From contig NC_135255.1 of NCBI RefSeq assembly GCF_964204865.1, positions 10,135,135 through 10,199,134 of the forward strand: 64,000 bases of DNA, given 5' to 3'. Positions 1-8,346 of this stretch are shown here, one piece after another. Made by a program: the position numbers and the translations under genes. How positions within the stretch are numbered: the first letter of the stretch is position 1; each line of letters starts with the position of its first letter. This DNA is from Styela clava. Taxonomy: Eukaryota; Chordata; Ascidiacea; Stolidobranchia; Styelidae. A model generated the notes under the pieces. The model made no database searches. It saw only the letters and a list, made by a program, of their open reading frames with translations, and was not told the DNA's origin.

Positions 1-558
1 GCTTATACAATACAGAAACGGATTTAGTCGCAATTTAAAAGCAGGTGGCTTTCATCGCAAGAAACAGAAGGGGTCATCATAAGTCTGCGACACCAACATT
101 TGAAATGAGTCAAAAATTGAAATAATAAAAAAAGGTAACGGTAGAGAATATTAGTCATTCGAAAAAATTGTCCAACAAGGGGAAGGAGGGTGAAGATTCC
201 TGTGAAACATCACATATAATTTTAGAATGAGATAAAAAAAAAGTCTGGGAAATACAATAAGACACAGTAGTTTTGAGAAGAAAAAAAAAAGGTTTAGCAT
301 ATCAATTTGCTGAACTTCTGTATAATGGCAACTATTAAATATTGTCACTTGCAACATCAAATCGAGCTATATTTTTTATTTGCAGAGGATGAATATATAT
401 ATAATTACATAACTTTTAGGTACGAATGCAAAAGCATAATTCATACTCCATGTCCATCCAACATATGAGATTTGAAAGCGAGAAGAGAAAATGATGCAGT
501 TTAAATCTGACTGTGAAATAGGAAAAACTTTTAGATAAGCAGGAACTTGTTTCCTTAG
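1..558. other. Intergenic, no gene seen
   Basis: AT-rich sequence with A-runs (for example around 237-292). The only open frame is short, lysine/phenylalanine-rich and without family resemblance. No ORF1 of the LINE that starts just downstream can be seen here. I see nothing else in it. Confidence 0.6.
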
Positions 559-567
559 TTAATCTAA
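559..567. repeat. Left target-site duplication of the LINE
   Basis: The 9-mer TTAATCTAA lies directly before the LINE coding start and recurs at 5062-5070 directly after the CAA-rich LINE tail. This is the arrangement expected from target-primed reverse transcription. Confidence 0.6.
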
Positions 568-571
568 AATA

Positions 572-1183
572 ATGGTACTCTCACTAATGCAATGGAACTG
601 CAGAAGTATATATAGAAAAATATACGAATTCAAACATTATATAGATACCTTGTCTTCAAAGCCAAATGTCATTTTGCTCCAAGAGACCTTTTTATCTAGC
701 AAATACACGCCAGTTTTTTTATTAGGTTATACGTTAGTTAGACAAGATCGGAACATTTTTGGTGGAGGGCTATGCATGTTCGTGGATAACTCGTTACCAT
801 ACACTCCCCTGCCGTTAACCACCTATCGAGAAATTAAGATACAAGGCATTGTTGTCGAAAGTAGCAATATTGGTAATATATATATTCCGCCGGATGCACA
901 CCTTGATGAGCATGAATTAATGTCAGTATTCGTACAACTACACTCAAACACACTCGTATTGGAAGATTTCAACTCACACCACACACTCTGGGGCAGTTCA
1001 TACTGCAACACTACTGAGCGTATACTTTCTAAGTTGATTGACCTACATTCCTATGTCGTTCTGAATACTTGTCCGACTAGATTGAATATCCATCTCAATG
1101 CTAGTAATCATTCGCTATTAGACCTCTCTCTCGCCAGTGCTAATATTGCACACAGATGCGTCACTCGTGATCAGACGAACTAA
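572..1183 (+). pseudogene. LINE endonuclease domain (broken)
   Basis: The N-terminal part of the LINE polyprotein resembles the exonuclease-endonuclease-phosphatase fold used to nick the target. It opens with LMQWNCRSI, the usual beginning of this domain, followed by LLQET with the metal-binding Glu. Near residue 130 is LEDFNSHHTLWGS, where the family normally has GDFNAHH..WGS. The SLLDLSLAS segment near the end corresponds to the conserved Ser-x-x-Asp-x strand. The frame is lost at about 1183 and resumes in another frame near 1230, so no full protein can be made. The start at 572 is chosen because the family motif follows within ten residues. Confidence 0.8.
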
Positions 1184-1250
1184 TCGGGAGCGGATCTGAT
1201 AATATTAGGATGTCAATGTCAAACCAAATTGGGCATTCAAACGTGCGAAC

Positions 1251-1642
1251 TTGGATAAATTTATTCGACTTTCAGATACTTATATATCAGATATAATAAA
1301 ATCTGAAGACGTTGAAGAATTTTGCGACAATTTCACAAATTCGCTTGTTACAGTAGCTAGAATGTCTATCCCCAAAACTAAACCATATAAAAAACCAGCA
1401 ACCCCTTGGTGGAATGATGAATGCTCCAAACTTATAAGACTGAAACGAAGCGCTTACGACAGGATGAAACGATTCATGTCACCTATCGATATAATTAATT
1501 TTAAACGTTGCAGAGCAAAAGCACGTCGGGGAATATTAGAGGCAAATAAGGCCTGTTGGCAAAACTATTGTAGTTCTCTCAGCAAAAACGTTAAAAACGT
1601 TACGCAACTATGGAGAACAGTTCGTGCAATGTCTAATATAGG
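1251..1642 (+). pseudogene. LINE linker region upstream of RT, interrupted
   Basis: This frame carries the WWNDECSKLIRLKRSAYDRM segment typical of the linker between endonuclease and reverse transcriptase in RNase H LINEs (pattern PWWN.EC..L...K). It runs into the hAT MITE inserted after 1642. The same reading frame resumes at 2276, immediately beyond the second copy of the 8-bp duplication. Confidence 0.75.
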
Positions 1643-2267
1643 TAGAGATGGGAATGGTTAACCGATTTTAGATAGTTAACGGTTACGATTTATTTTAACC
1701 GTTAACTGACATCTCAGGTACAAATCATCTTTAAAATGTACAATTTCTTCAAAAATGATTACGTCATCGCAAATTTATCTTTTGTGGCGATTAATTCAAA
1801 AGAATATCACTGTATTAGTAAGGATCAAATATATGTGACTAATAATTGAAGTACCAAGATTGCTGATTATGAAAATTTGGCAATAATTAATTATGACAGT
1901 TTTCGGTCGGAATATATTGTTCACGAATTTATTTCAAAATCGTATATGCAACGTCAACCAACAAGTGAGTCGTTGATGCTGATTTTCTGTATATATCTCA
2001 ATGTAGAATTTGCAGATCGAACACTCATAATTTGTCACTTAAATTATATTTAATTAATAATGGAATCGGGTTTTACTAAAATACTTCCATATGTCCTAAC
2101 CACGCTGTTGAACGATGCCGGGATAATATCACGCGAAAATGCTTTGTAACCATTATGGCGTAACAAGCTAAAATTATAAATTATTACCTGGAACGTCATG
2201 CCGCGGTTAACCGGTTAATTTTACCCGGTTAGCGGTAAAAGTGTTTTCCCTGAAATTCCCAGCCCTA
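1643..2267. mobile_element. Non-autonomous hAT element (MITE) nested in the LINE
   Basis: This 625-bp insertion is bounded by the exact 8-bp duplication AATATAGG (1635-1642 and 2268-2275). Its ends are inverted: TAGAGATGGGAATG on the left and, read on the other strand, TAGGGCTGGGAATT on the right. Subterminal inverted motifs rich in GGTTAACCG/CGGTTAACC occur at both ends. An 8-bp duplication with a TAG/CAG-GGGAAT terminus is typical of hAT elements. There is no transposase coding capacity. Confidence 0.88.
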
Positions 2268-2275
2268 AATATAGG

Positions 2276-2480
2276 TAACAATCAATTTAAAATACCAGCA
2301 ATAGTTGATAATAATTGGACTTTAGTTGATGATTCCGTAAAAGTCGATGCGTCTGGACGTTATTTTACATCATTCAGCTCATCCGATAACTATTCCAGGA
2401 ACTTTTTAATCAGAAAATTACAGTTTGAAAAAACTTATCAAGTTGAAGTAGTTAAGATACGGACGGCATTCTAGATGTTT
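2276..2480 (+). pseudogene. LINE linker region, continuation after the MITE
   Basis: The LINE frame resumes here in register with the part ending at 1642, showing that the MITE landed in an already inserted LINE. It covers the linker just before the reverse transcriptase palm and is lost by frameshift near 2474. Confidence 0.6.
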
Positions 2481-2639
2481 CTTTTCCGGAATGGGAACTA
2501 GACAACGTTTTGCGACCGAGAAAGAATACATCTTCCGGATACGATGAAATATGTTATCCTATGCTCAGACACTTGCCCCATAAAAAGCAAAATAATATAT
2601 ACTCCTACAACTTTTTAACCTCATTTGGGTAAAAGGACA

Positions 2640-3726
2640 ATTACCTGCTCATTGGCGCCACTTTATCGTAGTTCCCATATTAAAATCTAACAAACCAAAT
2701 AATCCTTTATCATCATTCAGACCCATTTCGTTGACGTCTAACTTATGTAAGGTAATAGAACGACTAATTGCAAATCGCCTCAAATGGTATCTTGAAAAGT
2801 TTAGTTTGATAACGACGAAGCAATCTGGATTTAGAAATCATCGCTCAGCGACCGATAATATCCTTCGAATACATGATGATATCTATAAAGCTTCGGCAAA
2901 TGAAATTTTTGTTCTAGCCGTGTTTCTCGATATAGAAAAAGCTTACGACATGGTCTGGCGTTGTGGCCTTTTATACAAACTGCATAATATGGGGATACGT
3001 GGTCGATCTTTTATGTGGATTAAATCGCATTTATTAATCCGTACCTTTCAAGCCCGTATCGGCAACACAATGTCCGATATATTCAAGCTCGATAACGGAA
3101 TTCCTTAAGGTAGCGTTTTATCTCCACTTCTTTTTAATGTTATGACGAACGATTTGCCCCAGTGTGTTTTTTCAAACATAGCGCTCTTTGCGGACGACTG
3201 CAGCATTTGGGACGTTGAGTTACGTCTTGATCATCATTTTACAAAGGTTCAAACTAATCTAGACAATATTAATTACTGGTGCAATGATTGGGAGTTTCGC
3301 CTCTCGAAAACAAAATCAAAAGCCATTCTTTTCACGAGACGAAGAAACCTGCAACATACAATATTGAAAATAGAAAGATCTAGTTTTAAAATTGAGAAGG
3401 ACTGCAAATACCTGGGAGTCATATTCGATTCACGATTGACATACAGAAAACACATTGAATACATAGAAAAAAGATGCGATAAAAGAGTGAATTTGTTACG
3501 TGCATTATCGGGTACGAAGTGGGGTGCAAATAAGAATACCTTGCTCACAGTATATAGGGCCATAATAAAACCATTCATCGAGTACGGCATGGAAGCAATT
3601 TATTTCACATCTCCGACTATATTGCGGAAACTGGCTGTAATCCAATCCCAATGTTTACGCATTTGCTTGGGTGCATTAAAAAGTACCCCTATAGCTTCAC
3701 AATCCCAGTGTAACGAAATGCCTTAA
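2640..3726 (+). pseudogene. LINE reverse transcriptase domain (broken)
   Basis: Canonical RT blocks appear in order. LPAHWRHFIVVPILK.NKP and FRPISLTSNLCKVIERLIANR lie near 2650-2780. SGFRNHRSATDNIL is at about 2825, followed by the first catalytic Asp in VFLDIEKAYD (2920-2949). GIP-stop-GSVLSPLLFNV is near 3095-3140, and the FADDCSIW active site is at 3187-3210. The stop at 3106-3108 sits exactly where the family has Gln in the IPQGSVLSP motif, so a single C-to-T change explains it. The thumb-like region KYLGVIFD follows at 3406. The frame ends at 3726. Confidence 0.88.
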
Positions 3727-3770
3727 TACATATTATACATTATAGAAAATGTCTACATTACAAATGCAGA

Positions 3771-4440
3771 ATGATTCCTCATGACAGCGAAATCACAGCA
3801 CAATTATTCAAACAGTCGTGGGAAGAATATTTTCCTGACAAACCATCATTTGCAACGTTTAATATGAAAACAACCAACAGCTTTTTCACCGACTTCTCTG
3901 TTGCCAAAGATGTCAATTTCGAGATTCCTCCCTGGATAATGAAGCCGCCGCAAATTGATACATCGATAATGATTTATGGCACAACATGTTCACCAACATT
4001 ACTTCAAACGTCATTTCTTGACCATATACACGAAAACTATCGAGACTATGTACAAGTATTTACTGACGGTTCGAAAAATCCATTTGGCGTGGGTGCTGCA
4101 TATTATGTGCCTTGGGCGAAAGTAGAGAAAAAACTGAAATTACATCATTTTGTCTCTTCACATACATCGAAGCTATACGCAATACTGGGTTGTCTCAGAT
4201 GGATCGCAACATCAAGACCGGAACGTGTATTGATAATAACGGATTGTCTCAATGCCCTTTCAGCTCTTCTTAATTATTCAGCATTCAAAAACATATTAAT
4301 TGCAAAAATAGCTATAATAAACTCAATGTTAACAAAACAAGGAAAATAAATTACATTTCTATGGTCACCAGCTCACGTAGGAACTATCGGAAACGAAATA
4401 GAGAATAACCTGGCAAAATGAGCTATCAACAAACTTGCAC
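3771..4440 (+). pseudogene. LINE RNase H domain (broken)
   Basis: FTDGSKNPFGVGAA (around 4059-4100) is the first RNase H strand with the catalytic Asp. SKLYAILGCLRWI follows, with the helix position where Glu is usual changed to Tyr-Ala. LIITDCLNALSAL carries another Asp, and WSPAHVGTIGNEIENNLA holds the conserved His/Gly/Asn block. A stop at about 4347 and another at about 4420 interrupt the frame. The enzyme would have removed RNA from the cDNA hybrid during retrotransposition. Confidence 0.8.
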
Positions 4441-4619
4441 TCGATGCAATCCTGCCACTTTCCGTCTCAGAAGCAAAATCATATTTTGATACATTGGCTC
4501 GAGAAAAATGGAATACAGAATATGTAAATAGCGAATCAGCAAGCCATTATAAAACATTTCATCCTACCACGATGTCACGAGTCACGACTAGAAAACGAAA
4601 CTTTGTCACGTAAATATCA

Positions 4620-4905
4620 AGTTCTTTTATTACGACTGCGATTTGGTCATTGCGCCCTGAATGCACATTTACATAAAATTGGCTGTCATTCTGACGGATT
4701 TTGCGAATAGTGTTTCGCACCCGAGACCGTAGCCCGCTACCTATTGCATTGTCAACGATATAACCATCAAAGAAGACCAGTCATTAGCAAAGCCAGAAAA
4801 TTTTAAAAACTTAAATTGGAAATGACTTTGGAAGAAGTGCTTAGTAATATGGACATTATTAACACTGTTATCGAATTTGTTTTGTCTACGGGCAGAAATG
4901 TTTAG
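4620..4905 (+). pseudogene. LINE C-terminal Cys/His motif
   Basis: The frame reads LRFGHCALNAHLHKIGCHSD, then FC, stop, CFAPETVARYLLHC. This is the spaced Cys-x2-Cys...His-x4-Cys type pattern (C..C...ET..H.L..C) found after RNase H in many LINEs, here with a stop at about 4708. Confidence 0.65.
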
Positions 4906-5218
4906 AAATAATTACGTATTGCAATTGATTCAATTGTATAATTATATATTCGTAAATATTGTATTATATGTTAGTATAGTATTTTTAAATTTGAATTGAT
5001 CAAAGGCGCAATAGACCACTGAAATTATAAGCGCCATAAAACATATAACAACAACAACAAATTAATCTAACTAAACTATTATAATGTACCGTCAGGGCTG
5101 CGATCGTTCATATTCAAATTGTTAATTTCTGAACCCTTATGGTAATTCTCGAAACCCCTAATCTTGGACGAATTTCTGCACCGCATTGTACCGTTAATTC
5201 AGCTATTGGCTCTGACAT

Positions 5219-5440
5219 CGTTTGTGACGGTTCCATTACATTTGAACCCACGTACATTTGAACCCATGACAATTGCACCTGTATGCTATTGCACCTATGG
5301 AATTTTTTTTGTTTTACGGATAGTTAAACCCATACTAACCCTAACCCATGGGTTTTAGCCTCCGCATATAGATTGAACCCGTGGATATACGCATGGGTTC
5401 AAATGTACATGGGTTCAAATGTACGGTCACCGTTTGTGAC
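5219..5440. mobile_element. Small MITE with long terminal inverted repeats and 9-10 bp duplication
   Basis: The sequence CGTTTGTGAC occurs at 5219-5228 and again at 5431-5440. Between them the ends are imperfect inverted repeats of about 40 bp: the left arm contains ACATTTGAACCC twice and the right arm GGGTTCAAATGT twice. The body is about 200 bp with no coding capacity. A 9-10 bp duplication fits Mutator-type elements, but the family assignment is inference. Confidence 0.75.
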
Positions 5441-6058
5441 ATAACATTGCAATTGATCTGTTCATTTCTCGCGACGTCTTGTCTCTTTCGGAAGTACATC
5501 TGCAGACTGTTTTAGGAGTTGGCAATACGATAACTAGATGCTACTTTGCATTTTATTATTTTATCGCCTACAATGCCGTTGAGAAAACAAAATCTTTCAG
5601 ACTTGAAATAAAAACCTAGAAATCTGAAATAACAATTGGGCAGTGTAAAAGTGCCTTAATGTGGTTGAAAGCCGATCGAAAAATATAACACTATCAGAGT
5701 GGAATTTCCTCCAAACTCTTTGGAACCGTGAAATAATTTGCCGCATCATCCTAAACGTTTTTGATAATATGTGTGTTTATCGTACTTTAATTTCATAAAA
5801 TCAAGTGCCATAAAAAGTCCCCGATAGAACTGCTGCATAAGTAAAGCCCAAAACTACACCAACACCAACAAAAGCTTGTTTCGGAAGTTTCTTATAGATA
5901 CAAACATTGAATAAATATCTGAATGTTCATTGAGTAAACGTTCGCCATCCCTGCGATATGGGAATGACGTCCTGCGATCGGTACCAGGAGAATGAATTGT
6001 CTTGTAGCCTACAGACAGCACTCATCCGATGATATAAGTCGCGCCTTTCATCTCAACT
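5441..6058. other. Intergenic, no gene seen
   Basis: Unremarkable AT-rich sequence with no convincing open frame. It may contain decayed parts of the hAT remnant recognised further right. Confidence 0.5.
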
Positions 6059-6738
6059 TTGCACCTTATTAAGCTCGCCGCGTCAAGCAACTTCTTATTT
6101 GGAGAGACGTTTTGTGCCTTTATTTTTGTAACACACTCCTCATTTTTGAGCGTGGGCCATATGACAGCAGTGACGAAGCGCAGAACTGACTTAGCGACGC
6201 GCGATCAATTTTTTTTAGCTAGGTCCCGAAATCCCAACTTAGACGAACTTGGTAGTTCATTGACGATAGCACAAGGCCTGCTCATGCTGCAGGTTATAAC
6301 ATTAGTCAAATTAAATATTAATCTCAAATGAAAAGTGACATAGAAGAATTGGGATGAAACGTATTTCCTTGCCCACAACAGCGATAAACCACAATGTCTG
6401 GTGTGCTTTCAAGTTGTATCTGTCATGAAAGAATATAAATTGGATCGATATTACAAGACCAAACAAGAGAAACGATATGGAAAATACCACGGTACTTCCC
6501 GGAAGGCAATTTTAAACTAACTAAGGGATTTATATATCTTCCCTAAAATAAAATAAAACGCTCCCATACAACATAACAATAGGCTGATTAGAACGAAAAA
6601 CTCTCAGTCTTTAATATATTTAAAGTAAGTAAACTTGCGATATTTTGATCCCTTTTGGGTTTTCTCCCACTGCGGCCCGGGAGACCTCTTCAAAGTTTTT
6701 TGCGGCCCTTCTACCTCGCAACCTTGGTTGGACCACCC
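6059..6738 (+). mobile_element. Decayed hAT (Charlie/GTF2IRD2-like) transposon remnant
   Basis: The open frame 6059-6331 contains MTAVTKRRTDLATRDQFF followed by NPNLDELGSS. This resembles the C-terminal dimerisation end of Charlie-type hAT transposases (MTAVKTKxRxxL...PxLDxL). About 330 bp further on, TGCGGCCCGGGAGAC (around 6671) and GTTGGACCACCCTG (6725-6738) match the GCGGCCC-rich subterminal region and end typical of the same element class. No left end was found, so this is a truncated fossil. Confidence is moderate because resemblance was judged by eye. Confidence 0.5.
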
Positions 6739-6817
6739 TGACATAACACATTCGCTTTTCCCAAATTTTTTGCCGAAATCGAGCAATTCGTGCTATTTCA
6801 GATGTAGTCCAGCGGAT

Positions 6818-6905
6818 AAGAGGTAAAATCATGCACTTTTGGATGCAAGCATGCAACTTGGCACACATGTACAGTAGCATTCCCTGATCAATTTTGAATA
6901 TGGTG
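6818..6905. repeat. Interspersed repeat motif, copy 1
   Basis: The segment TTTTGGATGCAAGCATG, then ACTTGG and ACACATGTACAGTAGCA, is shared with 7605-7655 (same orientation) and 11521-11565 (opposite orientation). Here it is not accompanied by the rest of the inverted arm. Confidence 0.75.
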
Positions 6906-6924
6906 CCATCCAAGAAAATACCTC

Positions 6925-6938
6925 GTTGCCATGGAAAC
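6925..6938. promoter_or_regulatory. X-box-like palindrome 1
   Basis: GTTGCCATGGAAAC fits the RFX-factor X-box consensus (GTTNCCATGGNAAC) at every defined position. It sits in repeat-derived DNA, so function is unproven. Confidence 0.4.
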
Positions 6939-7085
6939 GAGGCATCGTCCGTATTGTTATTAAAGGGAAATAAACATTACTTTAGGAAAGGATATTTTCA
7001 AGATAAGTAAACCGATATGTATATAAGAAGTAAAGAATATGATCAGAAGTGCATTTTGACAATTTCCCTTGATAACAGAACACCA

Positions 7086-7099
7086 GTTACCATGGAAAC
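7086..7099. promoter_or_regulatory. X-box-like palindrome 2
   Basis: GTTACCATGGAAAC is a second full match to the RFX X-box consensus, about 160 bp from the first and in the same orientation. Both are followed by GAGG, so they are probably copies of one repeat unit. Confidence 0.4.
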
Positions 7100-7198
7100 G
7101 AGGTATCGTTATCGACCAAACGCGATTAAAAGTAGCACAACCTGTATTTTCTGTTATTGTCATGGATCACAAATTAGGCTACCTTCACTTTCAAAATG

Positions 7199-7655
7199 TA
7201 ATTCCTTTTGTGCTCAAACAACTGCCATCGCCAATGGTATACTTTCAAACTCATAGCCACGAAAGCTGGTGAAAATATAAAATATATATCTTATAACTGA
7301 CAGATTACTGTTATCTTGGAGCTATCATATCGTTATCATATATATTAATAAAGATAAATTCATTCTCTTAACTCTGGCATTAGTATCTCAGTCAGATAGA
7401 AACGGAAAACTTGCATTACATTTCAGCTCGAACTCGGCTGAAATCGTTGATTATTCTAATCTATATCTAACGTCGCCTTATGTAAGTGCTACAGGAAGAG
7501 ATAAAAAGAAAAACGATTGAAATAATTATATTTTTTGAAAATATATTCCACAAATACTCCCCAATAACTAGTGGGGGAAATTTTACTATTTAGATATATA
7601 CTCCTGCACTTTTGGATGCAAGCATGAAACTTGGAACACATGTAGAGTAGCACCC
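7199..7655. repeat. Left arm of a ~455-bp inverted repeat
   Basis: Nearly the whole segment recurs in reverse complement at 11521-11975. Shared landmarks include GCCATCGCCAATGGT, the GTGAAAATATAAAATATATAT run, the AACTCTGGCATTAGTATCTC block, AACGATTGAA, CCCCAATAACTAGTGGGG and GGATGCAAGCATGAAACTTGG. The arms frame a decayed cysteine-rich gene and the hAT inside it. They may be terminal repeats of a composite element or two opposed copies of one repeat. Confidence 0.85.
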
Positions 7656-7669
7656 CCCGTTTTGCAATG

Positions 7670-8338
7670 TCAGTCGTTACTTCCGCAATCCCCATCACAG
7701 AAACATAGTGGTGTACATGCTAAATCAGCACGGAAACATTTGCAACGAGCAGCACAACCTTTCTTGCAACCACAATGAATCAGCTCTGTGCAAATTTTCG
7801 CTGCTTCAGGGATAGTGATCCATCTTGGTAAAATTTGTCTCCTACTTTTTCCCATCCCCATCTCTGTGCATCTGGTAAATTTTGTGAAACCTCTGTTGCC
7901 TTGCTCCAAATAAACACACCTTACAAGATTGCTTTATGTATGTGTTGCAGCAGAGAATTTGATGTAGGGGGGTGTTCTCTGGCATTTTCCCTTTCTTTGT
8001 AAACAGATGATGTCGTAGCTCATTAATCTGAATGGAAATAAAATAATTATCCGAGAGGAAAGCTTCTGCTTTTGAAGTTTGTTCAATATCCAAAGAGTTT
8101 AAATTATTTTTTGGCTCACCTAGCTGGCACATGTCGACAAATAGAGGTCGACATGTTGTCGATTCTAGTCATCAATTAGGATTCAATTCAACCATATTTC
8201 AACATCTATCTAACATCTGGGTAATTGCTAAGTTCAACTGTACATACCTTTGACAACATACTTGTCCGATCGTAGAGCAGAACGATGAATTATTCAATCA
8301 TGTGAATGCATTGTGCAGGCACTTCGCTTGCCCCCTCT
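7670..8338 (-). pseudogene. CXC-like cysteine-rich protein, 3' part (decayed)
   Basis: The minus strand encodes IHCGCKKGCAARCKCFRADL followed by ACTPLCFC-DGDC. This is the tesmin/TSO1-like CXC cysteine array seen at the C-terminus of a widespread, functionally uncharacterised invertebrate protein family. Upstream, with frameshifts, are PPTSNSLLQHI and a WITIPEAAKICTELIHC lead-in, also usual for that family. A probable intron splits it: donor AAG/GTATGT near 8247, acceptor CATTCAG near 8030. An in-frame TAA lies in HMIE-stop-FIVLLYDRTS. The gene continues leftwards in its own orientation across the hAT at 11277. Decayed; likely repeat-borne rather than a host gene. Confidence 0.65.
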
Positions 8339-8346
8339 AGCTTCAG

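Larger units (their letters stand above)
568..5061 (+). mobile_element. Degenerate non-LTR retrotransposon (I-group-like LINE)
   Basis: The order of domains is apurinic-type endonuclease, reverse transcriptase, RNase H and a C-terminal Cys/His motif, ending in a (CAA)n tail (5048-5060). RNase H places it in the I/LOA/R1 group rather than Jockey or CR1; the exact clade is inference. A 9-bp duplication (559-567 and 5062-5070) brackets the copy. The left end coincides with the ORF2 start, and no ORF1 is visible, so this copy is 5'-truncated or derives from an ORF2-only element. It is inactive: there are several frameshifts (for example near 1183-1250 and 3726-3771), in-frame stops (3106-3108 and about 4350), and a hAT MITE inserted at 1643-2267. 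Confidence 0.85.
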
